A DNA stretch of 64,000 nucleotides, from contig NZ_NPDX01000003.1 of the NCBI RefSeq assembly GCF_002811945.1, positions 124,001 to 188,000 on the forward strand, read 5' to 3'. Under the pieces are notes generated by a model that was given only the letters and a program-made list of their open reading frames with translations, was not told where the DNA came from and did not search any database. The translations under genes and the position numbers were made by a program. Origin of the DNA: Leptospira harrisiae. Its GTDB lineage: Bacteria > Spirochaetota > Leptospiria > Leptospirales > Leptospiraceae. This document shows, in pieces, positions 16,708 through 26,166 of the stretch; the first letter of the stretch is position 1, and each line of letters begins with the position of its first letter.

Positions 16708-19700
16708 GATTTATGAATCAAATCTACCAGCTCATCAAAATCTGGTAGGAAAACCAAAACACCAATTAGATTGCTACCTTGGTGATTAAATTCCGTATGC
16801 ATTGACAAAAACTTGGTTCTTTCTGGTTTTACAATGTCGATGACATCCATAAAACTTCCTGTAATCATTTCAGGAACAGAAGGTAAAATTTCTTTTTTTA
16901 ACTTATTAGAAAGAGAGTTCATCACACTAGAACAAACGATATTAGAAATTTCTGATAATACAGAAACCATATCTTCTGAGAGTTTATGATGACTTCCTTC
17001 TGCATATTTTGCATCTTCTGATCCAAGTAGTTCTTTCGCAATTTCAGAACCATTTTCCTCAGAAAACATCATTAAAAGATTTCCGTTTAGATCCCCTGTC
17101 ATACGAATTTTCATTCCAAAAAACTGATCCATGGAATATCGGAATTCTTTAGCCAATCCTTCTCTGTCAGTCAATTTGATTTCAGGGATAAATAGTTCTA
17201 CTTCCTTACCAACTAACTGAGAAAGTACGACTCCAGCATTCATCATACCTGTATTCACAATGTTTTCCAGCTTTTTAATGTCTTTAGAAGACATGATTTC
17301 GTTGATTGCATCGGAATTAAGTGCGGCTACTTGGTTCAATCGTTCTTCTTTTTGTTCTACGAACCCTTTGATGATTTCAGCAGCTTGTTCACGCTCTGTT
17401 AATTTTACATTTTCGATTTTTGCGACATCAGCCAACCGATGGATTTCATCGGTTTTGTGATCAATCACAAGTGTTGCAGTTGCAGATTTTGATGATTCAG
17501 CAGAATCTCCATTCACTGCAGTTTCTGTAACTACCACTTCGGTTGTGATTTTTAAGTTGGTAGCCGGCTCTTCTGCAAACACTTCTTCTTTCGGAACAAT
17601 CACGTGTTTTTCAATTTTATGTTTTTCTTTTTTTACTCTAGATTTGTCTTTTGCTCGTAATTCAATCAACTTCGCATTATAGCGGTTTGTTGGATGATTG
17701 GATTTAAACATAAACTCGGAATCAGACATTTCCAAAGAACGAATGGTAGAGGCACGTTTCATCATCTCACCTGCCACTAACTTGTCAGACCAATCCACTT
17801 TATCGGCAGCAATTTCCACAAGACCAGGGATGTCTAAAACGAGAATGATGGTTCCATCACCCATAATCGTTGCACCAGTTAGACCTTGAATGTCTTTAAA
17901 GTTTTTACCAAGAGATTTGATTACCGTTTCATGTTTTCCAATCAGGTCATCCACCATAAATCCAAGTTTTCTTGTTTTATAGTTTACGATGACCACCGGA
18001 ACTTCCACCATCTCTTGTTTGTCGGCAAGCCCAAGGATTCGGTTCAAACGATAGATCGGTAAAACTTCTCCGCGTAAGTTGATGATCTCGTGTCCTTCCA
18101 AAGTAGTGATTTGATCTAAGTTGACCTTGATGGTTTCGGAAACTTCGGAAAGTGGGAATGCATACACTTCTTCTTCCATAATCACAAGAATCGAAGGAAT
18201 GATGGCAAGAGCTTGTGGGAAAGATAGGGTAAAGGAAGAACCTTTTCCTTCTTCGGAATGAATGAGAATTTTGCCTTTAAACTCTTCGATGAGTTTATTG
18301 ACCACGTTCATTCCCACACCACGCCCAGAAATATCGGAAATTTTATCTGCCGTTGAAAAACCAGGAGCAAAAATAAATTGGAAGATATCGGATTCTGATA
18401 AATTTTGTGCATCCGACTCATTGACAAGTCCGCGTTCGATGGCTTTTTTTAGAATTTTATCTTTGTTTAATCCCTTTCCATCATCTCGGATTTCGACAAG
18501 GATATTGGATCCACCTTGGTAGGCATTCAGTTCTACAGTTCCTTCTTCTGGTTTGCCGGCAGCTCGTCTTTCGGAAGGAGACTCGATCCCATGGTCAACA
18601 GAATTACGAATGAGATGAATGAGTGGTTCTCCAATCGCATCGATAACTTTTTTATCTAGTTCTGTGTTTTCACCACGAAGGACAAGATTTACCTGTTTTC
18701 CAGTTTCCAAAGAAAGGTCTCGAATGAGCCTTGTGAACCTGTTGAATACAGATCCAATCGGAACCATTCGGATATTCATAATTCCAGTTTGTAAATCTTT
18801 GGAAATTCGATTGATTTGATCGATTTTTCCTTTGAGTTCATTAAATAATGAATCTTCGCCGAACTGTGCTACCAAATCATCATAGATTTTTTGGAATCCA
18901 GAGTTGGTGATGACAAGTTCTCCCACGTTGTTCATGAGTTGGTCTAATTTGTCTGAAGATACTTTGATGGTTCTCATCACAACTTTGGAATCAGTCACCG
19001 CTTTTTCGAAGTTAGCAGAACCCTTGGTGGCATGTTTTTCTTCTGAATCTGTTTGTGTAATTGCAGAGTTTGTTGAATGAATATTGGAAGAGTCTGTCCT
19101 TTTTTCAAGTGCTTCCATTTCAGTTTCGGGAAGTTTAATTTCTTCCACAGTTAGTTTATCCACCATATCGATGTTACACTGAACATGTAACTCTTGTCTG
19201 TTTAATTTGGTGACTGTCACAAAGGAAAGCGCAAAACTTCCTTGTCCATTATCCAAAGCATCTTCTGAAGGATTACACTTAATGATCGCACCCGATTGTT
19301 TCACCGATTGCAAAATCAAAAGTAATCTTAGATTTTGCATTGGAGTTTCGTCTTTCAGTTTTAACTGAACAGAAAATGCTGTTTGGTCACTATCTTCTTT
19401 TAATGATTGGCGGATTTCGGAAATTTCTTCCTCATTTAAAACGATAGGAGACACTGATGTTTCTTTGGAATTTTTAGTTTCACCTGATTGAGTTGCACCA
19501 GTTCCAGACTGAGTTGGCGCTGCTTCATAGTCTTGGAGTTTTTTAATCATGTCCGTAAAAGGAGTTTCCACCTTCACGCCATTCGCAACCCCTTCAATGA
19601 CTTGTTTGATGAGATCAAAACATTCAAATAATAAATTCACCAACTTAACGTTGATTTCTAAACTTCCTTCTCGAATTTTTTGGAGAAGGTTTTCCATAGT

Positions 19701-19901
19701 ATGAGCTAAATCAGATAAATTGTATAACCCAACGAAGGCAGAAGAACTTTTTAAAGAGTGTGCCGCACGAAAGATATCATTGATGATTTCTGGGTTTTCA
19801 TGGTCTTTTTCGAGTTTCACCAAATTGGAATTTAATTCCTCAATTTGATCCTCAGATTCTTCCAGGAAAACTTCTGTGTATTCGCCTAAAATTCCAGCCA
19901 A
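16704..19901 (-). CDS. cheA: Chemotaxis histidine kinase CheA with C-terminal CheC-type phosphatase domain
   Basis: 1065 residues, against about 650-700 for an ordinary CheA. Domains in order: P1 Hpt with His48 in AAHSLKSSSAFVGL; a P2-like CheY/CheB-binding segment near 155-260; P3 dimerisation near 310-375; P4 kinase with NSVDHGIESP, VEIRDDGKGL and GRGVGMNVV; P5 CheW-like near 560-700; a charged linker; then about 200 residues of CheC/CheX fold. In that domain the second phosphatase motif fits S-x3-E-x2-N-x22-P exactly (SVLSEISN, with Pro 23 residues on), while the first repeat (LENIVNTGMMNA) has lost the acidic positions. Such a domain would dephosphorylate CheY-P. Lies between cheW and cheB, with which it is cotranscribed. 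Confidence 0.95.
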   Translation of the reverse strand: MAGILGEYTEVFLEESEDQIEELNSNLVKLEKDHENPEIINDIFRAAHSLKSSSAFVGLYNLSDLAHTMENLLQKIREGSLEINVKLVNLLFECFDLIKQVIEGVANGVKVETPFTDMIKKLQDYEAAPTQSGTGATQSGETKNSKETSVSPIVLNEEEISEIRQSLKEDSDQTAFSVQLKLKDETPMQNLRLLLILQSVKQSGAIIKCNPSEDALDNGQGSFALSFVTVTKLNRQELHVQCNIDMVDKLTVEEIKLPETEMEALEKRTDSSNIHSTNSAITQTDSEEKHATKGSANFEKAVTDSKVVMRTIKVSSDKLDQLMNNVGELVITNSGFQKIYDDLVAQFGEDSLFNELKGKIDQINRISKDLQTGIMNIRMVPIGSVFNRFTRLIRDLSLETGKQVNLVLRGENTELDKKVIDAIGEPLIHLIRNSVDHGIESPSERRAAGKPEEGTVELNAYQGGSNILVEIRDDGKGLNKDKILKKAIERGLVNESDAQNLSESDIFQFIFAPGFSTADKISDISGRGVGMNVVNKLIEEFKGKILIHSEEGKGSSFTLSFPQALAIIPSILVIMEEEVYAFPLSEVSETIKVNLDQITTLEGHEIINLRGEVLPIYRLNRILGLADKQEMVEVPVVIVNYKTRKLGFMVDDLIGKHETVIKSLGKNFKDIQGLTGATIMGDGTIILVLDIPGLVEIAADKVDWSDKLVAGEMMKRASTIRSLEMSDSEFMFKSNHPTNRYNAKLIELRAKDKSRVKKEKHKIEKHVIVPKEEVFAEEPATNLKITTEVVVTETAVNGDSAESSKSATATLVIDHKTDEIHRLADVAKIENVKLTEREQAAEIIKGFVEQKEERLNQVAALNSDAINEIMSSKDIKKLENIVNTGMMNAGVVLSQLVGKEVELFIPEIKLTDREGLAKEFRYSMDQFFGMKIRMTGDLNGNLLMMFSEENGSEIAKELLGSEDAKYAEGSHHKLSEDMVSVLSEISNIVCSSVMNSLSNKLKKEILPSVPEMITGSFMDVIDIVKPERTKFLSMHTEFNHQGSNLIGVLVFLPDFDELVDLIHKS

Positions 19902-19919
19902 TGTCGTATCCCTTTCTCT

Positions 19920-20423
19920 TTACTTTGCGGATGAAACAAAATCAACAATTTGTTCCAAATCCAAATTCAAAATCAAATGGTCTTCGTATCTAGATACTGA
20001 CTCAACCATCTTACTATAGTTTAACGACAAGTCATCAGTTGTATAACTGATAAAATCTTTTTGGATTTTTACAACTTGTTTGACTTCATCAACAAGGACA
20101 CCAATCCTTTTTTCATCTAACATGATAACGATGATTCGTGAGATTGGTAAAATTTCAGAATCTGCTCCATGAAATCTTTTTTTCAAATCCACAATGGGAA
20201 TGATCTCTCCGCGGAGATTGATGACACCTAAAATGTAATCATCCACATTCGGAATCCGAGTGATTAAAACTGGTTTTAAAATTTCATGTACCAAGAGCAA
20301 ACGAATCCCGAAGAATTCTTTATCAATGGTAAAAGTAAGGAACTGTTCCAAGTCTCCCAAATCGGACTCTTGTTCCATTTTGGTTTTTTCCGCCAGGGAT
20401 GTGAGTAATGTTTCTTGGTCCAT
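19920..20423 (-). CDS. cheW: Chemotaxis coupling protein CheW
   Basis: 167 residues. After a 25-residue charged N-terminus the CheW SH3-like double barrel reads FLTFTIDKEFFGI, VHEILKPVLITRIPN, YILGVINLRGEIIPIVDLKKRF and IGVLVDEVKQVVKI, all family landmarks including the conserved Arg in NLRGEIIP. CheW links chemoreceptors to CheA. It is the first che gene of the block, 18 bases before cheA and 36 bases after the formyl-THF cyclo-ligase gene. Confidence 0.94.
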   Translation of the reverse strand: MDQETLLTSLAEKTKMEQESDLGDLEQFLTFTIDKEFFGIRLLLVHEILKPVLITRIPNVDDYILGVINLRGEIIPIVDLKKRFHGADSEILPISRIIVIMLDEKRIGVLVDEVKQVVKIQKDFISYTTDDLSLNYSKMVESVSRYEDHLILNLDLEQIVDFVSSAK

Positions 20424-20459
20424 ATGCTACCTGGAATCGTGTCAGAATCCTTCATGGAT

Positions 20460-21044
20460 TCAATCTAAAAACGAATGAATCTGAGTTTCCGTAATCATTT
20501 TTCCTATTTTTAGATCGTGAGTTTCTGCAAGGAATGGGACGGGAAAAAGTTTAGAAAAACTAAGGCCTACCGTTTTCTTTTGGATGGTTTCTGAATTTAA
20601 AATGCGATCATAATACCCACCACCTCGTCCCAACCTATATCCTTTTTCATTGAATCCAAGGGCCGGCACAAGAATCAAATCCGCTTCTTCTACGGAGATC
20701 TCCTCATCCCCAACGGGTTCAAATATTCCCATTGGGTTTTTTTGAAAGGAATAGGGACGAAGGAACCGAAGTTTTTTGTCTGCTTCCATCCTAGGAAAGT
20801 ACCATTTGGCAGAATGTCTGGCTTCGATAAATCCTGTTGGCCTTGGGAGAGGGCAAGATTCGATGATGGGAAGTACGTCCACTTCGTACAACAGGTCAGG
20901 GGAATAGGTGATGATTTTGGATTTGCCTAGCAAAAGCTGATACAATCTTTTTAAGATGGCCGCTTCATGGTCCTCCCGCTCTGGAAGGTTAGGAAGATTT
21001 TTTTTTAGAATGTTCCTAGCATCTTCTTTGGAAATTGGATTCAA
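20460..21044 (-). CDS. 5-formyltetrahydrofolate cyclo-ligase
   Basis: 194 residues. The N-terminal helix KEDARNILKKNLPNLPERED and the ATP/folate signature VPALGFNEKGYRLGRGGGYYDRIL are those of 5-FTHF cyclo-ligase, which converts 5-formyl-THF to 5,10-methenyl-THF with ATP. It overlaps zapA by four bases (ATGA). The zapA / cyclo-ligase pair is widespread in bacteria, often with the 6S RNA gene between; here there is no room for it. Confidence 0.93.
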   Translation of the reverse strand: MNPISKEDARNILKKNLPNLPEREDHEAAILKRLYQLLLGKSKIITYSPDLLYEVDVLPIIESCPLPRPTGFIEARHSAKWYFPRMEADKKLRFLRPYSFQKNPMGIFEPVGDEEISVEEADLILVPALGFNEKGYRLGRGGGYYDRILNSETIQKKTVGLSFSKLFPVPFLAETHDLKIGKMITETQIHSFLD

Positions 21045-21358
21045 AAATGATCCCCAATGATCCCCTCTTCCAATAGAGAAATGATCTTTTTTGTTCGTTC
21101 TTCTAGTTCAGGATTTTCTTTTGCCTTTGCGGAGACTTCTCTCATCTGAAATAGTTCATCCGCTATGTTAAGAGCACAAAGAACCGCTAATTTTGTTTTG
21201 GATGCTGCAGGCAAAGCCTTTGACAATTCGTTCAAACGGTTCTCAACATAATCAGCCACCTCAGTAATATATCCCGAGGAGGCTTCACCAACTATGGTAT
21301 AAGTTTCACCAAAGATCTGTTTGGTTATTTTTTGTGACTTTGGGGCAGATTCTGCCAT
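21041..21358 (-). CDS. zapA: Cell-division protein ZapA
   Basis: 105 residues. The globular part fits ZapA: FGETYTIVGEASSGYITEVADYVENRL, then KLAVLCALNIADELFQ leading to a C-terminal coiled coil. ZapA cross-links FtsZ filaments at the division site. It overlaps the cyclo-ligase gene and starts five bases after the upstream coiled-coil gene, whose product may be a functional partner in division (inference from position). Confidence 0.88.
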   Translation of the reverse strand: MAESAPKSQKITKQIFGETYTIVGEASSGYITEVADYVENRLNELSKALPAASKTKLAVLCALNIADELFQMREVSAKAKENPELEERTKKIISLLEEGIIGDHF

Positions 21359-21363
21359 AAAAA

Positions 21364-21996
21364 TTATTTAGGATCGTCTTCGATAATTAGGAAATCATCG
21401 TCGTCATCGGCATCAAATACACTGATTGCTTCGTCATCGTCGTCAATGATGATGTCATCATCTTCGTCGATTTCCACTGTAGGAACTTCTTCTTCTGATT
21501 CGACAACTAGTTCTTCTTTTTCAAAGGAAGCAGCTGCGGGAGATTTTTCCAAAACATCTTCTGTTTGGAATTCTGATTCGTCTTCATCAAGCAAAATGAT
21601 TTCATCATCTTCGTCTGAAACTAAACTAGGAATTGCAGCTGCAGCTACTACTGGTTCTACTGGACTTGAGTCTGAACTTGGTTGCGATTTTGGAGCGGAA
21701 CTTCCTGTTGTAGGAAGTCCATCCAAACGTCCAAGGAGTTGGTGGACTTTGGATTCCAAAAGTCCTTCCCTTTCGCGGAGTTGGTTTAACTCATCGTTTG
21801 CTTCTTGGAGTTGAGAACGAAGAGTTTTTAGTTCACGTTCCTTCTCTTCCATTGCGAGCTTCATTTGGTCGTTTTCCGCACGGAGGGTTTCGTTTTCCGT
21901 CTCTAGGCGTGCATTTTCCGTTCTCAGGTCTTGGATTAACTCCAAAGCCTTAACAACTTTACTTTCTAGCTCTTCAATGGTTTCGATTTTTAACAT
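21364..21996 (-). CDS. Coiled-coil protein with a strongly acidic tail
   Basis: 210 residues in two parts. Residues 1-95 are an unbroken heptad-rich coiled coil (LESKVVKALELIQDLRTEN and on to SKVHQLLGRLDGL), resembling ZapB-type division proteins in size and in having an N-terminal coil start. Residues about 100-210 are low-complexity, rich in Asp/Glu with repeated D-D-D-I-I / F-L-I patterns. No family is recognised. Its place immediately before zapA suggests a division or FtsZ-linked role, unproven. It could also simply be a scaffold protein. Confidence 0.65.
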   Translation of the reverse strand: MLKIETIEELESKVVKALELIQDLRTENARLETENETLRAENDQMKLAMEEKERELKTLRSQLQEANDELNQLREREGLLESKVHQLLGRLDGLPTTGSSAPKSQPSSDSSPVEPVVAAAAIPSLVSDEDDEIILLDEDESEFQTEDVLEKSPAAASFEKEELVVESEEEVPTVEIDEDDDIIIDDDDEAISVFDADDDDDFLIIEDDPK

Positions 21997-22009
21997 GATA
22001 ACAATCCGA

Positions 22010-22040
22010 TGGAATAGAATAGCTTAGCCATTCTATTCCA
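22010..22040 (-). terminator. Perfect inverted repeat after rplT
   Basis: TGGAATAGAAT (22010-22020) and ATTCTATTCCA (22030-22040) are exact complements around a 9-base loop, 13 bases past the rplT stop on the minus strand. There is no T-tract after it, so it may be a weak terminator, an attenuator or an mRNA-stabilising/processing hairpin that sets ribosomal-protein genes apart from the downstream division genes. Confidence 0.55.
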
Positions 22041-22053
22041 ATCAAGCACTAAT

Positions 22054-22407
22054 TTACTTAGCGACTTTGGTTTTTTCTACGATGGCATTGAATACTTCTT
22101 TGTGGTTGTATGCAAGGTCAGCCAAAGTTTTTCGATCTAAGTTGATTCCGTGTGTTTTGAGTGCATGGATGAATTTTGAATAAGACATTCCATTTTCTCT
22201 TACTGCGGCATTGATTCTCGTAATCCAAAGTTTACGAAATTCAGACTTCTTCTTTCTACGGTCACGGTATGCCCATTGACCTGCTTTCATTACAGCAGAT
22301 TTTGCTGTTCTGAAAAGTTTAGAACGTCCGCCTCTAAAACCTTTTGCTTTAGCGAGAACTTTTTTTCTACGATTCTTATGGATGGTTCCGTTGACTGCGC
22401 GTGGCAT
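22054..22407 (-). CDS. rplT: 50S ribosomal protein L20
   Basis: 117 residues, the normal length. The sequence starts [24 protein letters not shown] in family form (motif PRA...HKxRRKKVLxxAKG), continues [19 protein letters not shown] and [20 protein letters not shown]. It binds 23S rRNA early in large-subunit assembly and in many bacteria represses its own operon. Third gene of infC-rpmI-rplT, four bases after rpmI. Confidence 0.97.
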   Translation of the reverse strand: MPRAVNGTIHKNRRKKVLAKAKGFRGGRSKLFRTAKSAVMKAGQWAYRDRRKKKSEFRKLWITRINAAVRENGMSYSKFIHALKTHGINLDRKTLADLAYNHKEVFNAIVEKTKVAK

Positions 22408-22410
22408 CGT

Positions 22411-22611
22411 TTAACCTCCGTAAGGTAGAAGTTTTTCTACACGGTTATAATCGGTTTCGTGGATGAGGTGCATTCCACGGCTTTGGTGTTTCATCTTAGG
22501 AGATTTTTTCTCTAAGATATGTCTTCGGAACGCACAACCACGTTTGATTTTACCAGATTTGGTAAACTTGAAACGTTTGGCTGCTGCCCTATTTGTCTTC
22601 AGCTTATACAT
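22411..22611 (-). CDS. rpmI: 50S ribosomal protein L35
   Basis: 66 residues, with the canonical basic pattern [20 protein letters not shown], then [11 protein letters not shown] and [20 protein letters not shown] near the C-terminus. It lies eight bases after infC and three before rplT, the standard operon order. Confidence 0.96.
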   Translation of the reverse strand: MYKLKTNRAAAKRFKFTKSGKIKRGCAFRRHILEKKSPKMKHQSRGMHLIHETDYNRVEKLLPYGG

Positions 22612-22619
22612 AGTTGTTT

Positions 22620-23183
22620 TTATCCTTTAGGTTTTTCACCAATTGGGTTCATCACGACCACTATCGTCTTTCCGTCGTGTACCGGCATTTTTTCGGGAGA
22701 GGCATGCTCTTTTAGGTCCTCGACAAACCGGTTAACAATATTCATTCCAATTTCAGAGTGAACCATCTCTCTGCCTCGGAATCGAAGAGTCACTTTTACC
22801 TTATCACCCTTTTGCAAGAATTCTAAAGCATGACGCTTCTTAATCTCGAAGTCATGGTTATCAATCCGCGGGCGGATTTTAATTTCTTTCACCGTGACAA
22901 CGTGTTGTTTCTTTTTCGCTTCTTTCGTTTTTTTAAGAAGTTCGAATTTGTATTTTCCAAAATCGATCAACTTACAGACGTGAACATCTTGGTCTCCCGA
23001 GACTTCCACCAAATCAAGGTTAGCTTCCTTAGCTCGCTTAAGAGCTTCTTCCAGAGTAACGATGTCAGACCCTTCGTCAGAGACGAGTCGAATCGATGCT
23101 ACATTGGTAATTTGTTCGTTAATTCTGATGTGGGCGAATTTATCTTGGTTTGGGTTCCCTCTAGGGTTGGGCCGTTTCTGCAT
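22620..23183 (-). CDS. infC: Translation initiation factor IF-3
   Basis: 187 residues with the two IF-3 domains: [19 protein letters not shown] and [20 protein letters not shown] in the N domain, a charged linker, and [20 protein letters not shown] plus [16 protein letters not shown] in the C domain. It prevents premature subunit joining and checks the start codon. Start is ATG at 23183 preceded by GGAGACTG; many bacteria use a rare AUU start here for autoregulation, this gene does not. A hairpin just upstream overlaps the ribosome-binding site and may do that job instead. Confidence 0.97.
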   Translation of the reverse strand: MQKRPNPRGNPNQDKFAHIRINEQITNVASIRLVSDEGSDIVTLEEALKRAKEANLDLVEVSGDQDVHVCKLIDFGKYKFELLKKTKEAKKKQHVVTVKEIKIRPRIDNHDFEIKKRHALEFLQKGDKVKVTLRFRGREMVHSEIGMNIVNRFVEDLKEHASPEKMPVHDGKTIVVVMNPIGEKPKG

Positions 23184-23190
23184 TCAGTCT

Positions 23191-23219
23191 CCGAAATTTC
23201 TTTCAATTTCCAATTTCGG
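23191..23219 (-). promoter_or_regulatory. infC leader hairpin touching the ribosome-binding site
   Basis: CCGAAATT (23212-23219 read on the minus strand) pairs exactly with AATTTCGG (23198-23191), with a 13-base loop. The last two G's of the 3' arm are the first bases of the GGAGA ribosome-binding site eight bases before the infC ATG. Folding would partly hide that site. Confidence 0.45.
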
Positions 23220-23273
23220 ATGAAAATCCAGGCGAGCAAGTACATTTCTTTCCGAATTGCTTAAGGAAAAAGG

Positions 23274-24179
23274 TTAGAGTGAGCCGGAGGGACCTTCCCA
23301 GACGACAAGCTCTAAATATAAGGATTCAGATTCGAGGAACTCAGGCAAAATCGGAACCAAAGAGACCAAATCTCCATGGTTACCCATTCCCATACATGAG
23401 CCGCCATGGCAAAGACGACCAGTTTCTGTATAAATTGCGTATTGGATTAAATTATCAAAGGTTTTGACCGGATTTTTGGGGGACTGGGACTGGACGAGAG
23501 CTAAAAATTTAAGCCCTTCACTTTGTCTTCGTTCTAAACGAACTCGGAGGCGGTTTTCCTTGGTGAGGGGCTCTGTGGCAAAAAGGAGATCCCCTGCTCC
23601 TGGATTCCATTTTTGGAAACTATAAGATCCCACCACTCCCCCTTCCCGTTTCCATTCATATTTGGTTTCAGATTTTGGTTTTTGTTTGGAGAGGACTAAG
23701 GCATTTTTGGGATTTAGGTCTTCCCAACCGTAGGAAGTGATTCCAACAGTGGCACTGGCAATTTCTGTGATGGGAAAAGGAAAACGGCTCCAAAGCCCAG
23801 GGATGTCATAACTTTCCCAAGGTTGGACAATGTGTTCGCTCGTCTGGCAAGAAAGCAGGCGATTTTTAGAATCGTAAAAAGCCGCAACAACATAGAGCAC
23901 CACAGGAGTATCACCGAGATTTTGTCCCCCAGTGATGACAATGTTCGGGCAATCCAATTTTAAATCTCGCCCAAGCCCATCTACAAATTGCATAGGGCTC
24001 ACCTTCCAACCTACTGTGAGCCCATCCGCAAAAGGAAGAAGCTGCATAGGGATGGCATCAAACGCATCACGAGCATCATACGGTGGATGGATGGGAAGCT
24101 CCAAATCGTAGGTGACCGGGTCGATTTGTTTGGTGGTGATTATGTTTTGTGGCACTGGAGGGAGTGTAATTCCCCCCAA
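23274..24179 (-). CDS. Uncharacterised protein, probably lineage-specific
   Basis: 301 residues from TTG 24179, 24 bases after thrS; no ATG occurs near the beginning, so this is the best start. No signal peptide or membrane span. The sequence is beta-rich with many Pro, Gly and Trp residues (VQPWESYDIPGLWSRFPFP, TSYGWEDLNP) and a cluster GRLCHGGSCMGMGNHG near residue 260 in which two cysteines lie five apart. I recognise no family. It is cotranscribed between thrS and infC, probably without a functional link. Confidence 0.6.
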   Translation of the reverse strand: MGGITLPPVPQNIITTKQIDPVTYDLELPIHPPYDARDAFDAIPMQLLPFADGLTVGWKVSPMQFVDGLGRDLKLDCPNIVITGGQNLGDTPVVLYVVAAFYDSKNRLLSCQTSEHIVQPWESYDIPGLWSRFPFPITEIASATVGITSYGWEDLNPKNALVLSKQKPKSETKYEWKREGGVVGSYSFQKWNPGAGDLLFATEPLTKENRLRVRLERRQSEGLKFLALVQSQSPKNPVKTFDNLIQYAIYTETGRLCHGGSCMGMGNHGDLVSLVPILPEFLESESLYLELVVWEGPSGSL

Positions 24180-24203
24180 GTGTTAGTCAAGAAATTTCTT
24201 TAT

Positions 24204-26117
24204 CTAAAGATTCCCTTTCAAAAGTGAAAGGAATCCATCCCGAGAAACTGTTTCTGTTTTCTCATCTCCCATCTTTCGGAACGAGATAGAACCAGATTCT
24301 TTTTCTTTATCACCTAAAATTAAAGTGTAACTACTTCGTTTTAGGATGGAATCCCTAATTTTACTTCCAATCTTTTCATTACGTAGGTCTATCTCGACTC
24401 GGAAACCTTGCATTACCAAATCTTGATATACTTCTTTTGCATAATCATTGTGAACTTCTGCCACAGTTAAGACACGAATTTGTGTCGGATTGAGCCATAG
24501 TGGAAATTTCCCTTCGAAGTGTTCGATTAAAATTCCAATGAACCTTTCGAGTGATCCGTAGATAGCTCTATGGATCATCACTGGTGCATGTTTTTTTCCA
24601 TCTGAAGCAGTGAAGTCGAGTTCAAAACGACTCGGCATTGAGAAGTCAATTTGTACGGTTCCGCATTGCCATAATCTTCCAAGTGAATCTTTGATATTGA
24701 ATTCAATTTTTGGACCGTAAAAAGCTCCGTCCCCTTCTTTGATTCCGTATTCGATTCCTTTTTTCTTCAATGCATCGTGTAATGCTTGTGTGGCGAGATT
24801 CCAATCTTCATCACTTCCCTGTGACTTTTCTGGCCTTGTCGCAATGAAAGTTTTGAATTCAGTAAATCCAAATTTTTTATATACATCAAAAGTAAAATCA
24901 ATGATGTCCTCGACTTCGGATTCTACTTTTTCGAGTGGTGCATAGATATGAGCATCATCTTGTGTGAATGCACGCACACGAAAAAGTCCATGAAGAACTC
25001 CGGACATTTCATGTCTGTGAACATTTCCCAGTTCCATAAACCGAAGGGGTAGTTCTCTGTATGAATGCATATGGTATTTGTAAATCAAACAACATCCTGG
25101 ACAGTTCATAGGTTTCACAGCAAATTCACTTTCATCGATGTCAGTGAAGTACATGTTCTCTTTAAAGTTATCCCAATGGCCTGACTTTTTCCAAAGAGAG
25201 GAATTTAAGATGGCTGGAGTTTTGATTTCCTGATACCCGCGCCTGAAACATTCCTCACGAATGTAGGAAGCAAGTGTGTTCCAAAGAACTGTTCCTTTGG
25301 GATGCCAAAAAGGAAACCCAGGGGCTTCATCTTGGAAACTAAAAAGATCCAATTCTTTCCCGAGTTTTCTATGGTCTCTTTTTTTGGCCTCTTCAATGAG
25401 GAAGATGTATTCATCTAACTGTTTTTTGGTGGGAAAAGACACACCATAAATACGAGTGAGTTGTTTGTTTTTGGAATCCCCTTTCCAATACGCACCAGAA
25501 ATCGCAGTGAGTTTGAAGGCTTTGAGTTGGCCAGTCCTTGCAACATGGGGGCCGCGGCAAAGATCATACCACTCCCCTTGTCCGTATAACGAAACCGATG
25601 CGGAATCGAATCCTTGGATGAGCTCTACTTTATAAGGTTCGTTTTCTTTTTTAAACTTTTCAATAGCTTCTTCTTTGGAAAGTTCCCAACGTTTGACAAC
25701 GAGATCTTCCTTAACTATCTTTGCCATTTCTGCTTCAATTTTTGGAAGGTCTTCAGGGGTTAAAATGATAGAACCAAAATCAATATCATAAAAGAAAAAA
25801 CCAGGTCCATTTTCAATGACAGGTCCGACAGTCAGTCGAGCCTCTGGCCAAAGCCTTTGGACAGCCATCCCGAGTAAGTGGGCAGAAGAATGGTGGAAAA
25901 CTTCTTTTCCTTCTGTATCATCAAAGGTGAGAAACTTTACCGTGGTGTTCGTCGTAGGGATATAAGAAAGGTCAACGGTGCGACCATCGGACAAAACAAC
26001 GGCAAGAGCTTTCTCTTTCAAGAAAGGCAGTTGGGCTTGGATGAAATCAGAAAAGGATTTACCAGATTCGAGTTCCTTGGAACTTCCATCAGGTAGAGTG
26101 ATTGTAATTGCTGCCAT
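24204..26117 (-). CDS. thrS: Threonyl-tRNA synthetase
   Basis: 637 residues from ATG 26117 ([11 protein letters not shown]); a frame extending 30 bases further upstream adds an atypical leader. Domains: TGS (about 1-60), second additional domain with the editing/zinc motif [13 protein letters not shown] and the [11 protein letters not shown] part, class II catalytic core with [40 protein letters not shown], and motif 3 [21 protein letters not shown], then an anticodon-binding domain. The zinc Cys in NCPGC and His are present, so it should charge tRNA-Thr and edit serine. No T-box leader is visible upstream. Confidence 0.97.
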   Translation of the reverse strand: MAAITITLPDGSSKELESGKSFSDFIQAQLPFLKEKALAVVLSDGRTVDLSYIPTTNTTVKFLTFDDTEGKEVFHHSSAHLLGMAVQRLWPEARLTVGPVIENGPGFFFYDIDFGSIILTPEDLPKIEAEMAKIVKEDLVVKRWELSKEEAIEKFKKENEPYKVELIQGFDSASVSLYGQGEWYDLCRGPHVARTGQLKAFKLTAISGAYWKGDSKNKQLTRIYGVSFPTKKQLDEYIFLIEEAKKRDHRKLGKELDLFSFQDEAPGFPFWHPKGTVLWNTLASYIREECFRRGYQEIKTPAILNSSLWKKSGHWDNFKENMYFTDIDESEFAVKPMNCPGCCLIYKYHMHSYRELPLRFMELGNVHRHEMSGVLHGLFRVRAFTQDDAHIYAPLEKVESEVEDIIDFTFDVYKKFGFTEFKTFIATRPEKSQGSDEDWNLATQALHDALKKKGIEYGIKEGDGAFYGPKIEFNIKDSLGRLWQCGTVQIDFSMPSRFELDFTASDGKKHAPVMIHRAIYGSLERFIGILIEHFEGKFPLWLNPTQIRVLTVAEVHNDYAKEVYQDLVMQGFRVEIDLRNEKIGSKIRDSILKRSSYTLILGDKEKESGSISFRKMGDEKTETVSRDGFLSLLKGNL

Positions 26118-26166
26118 AATTCTATACCCAGGTTTTCGGAGACACATAATCCCGAAAAGTAAAGTT

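Noticed and set aside
21446..21814. Plus-strand frame of 122 codons, Ser-rich
   Set aside because: It is the reverse of the Asp/Glu-rich tail codons of the coiled-coil gene, a composition artefact.
22620..23183. AUU start for infC
   Set aside because: An ATG with a good ribosome-binding site is present at 23183 and gives a normal-length protein.
26118..26166. T-box or other riboswitch before thrS
   Set aside because: The gap to the TetR gene is only about 50 bases, too short, and shows no T-box sequence.
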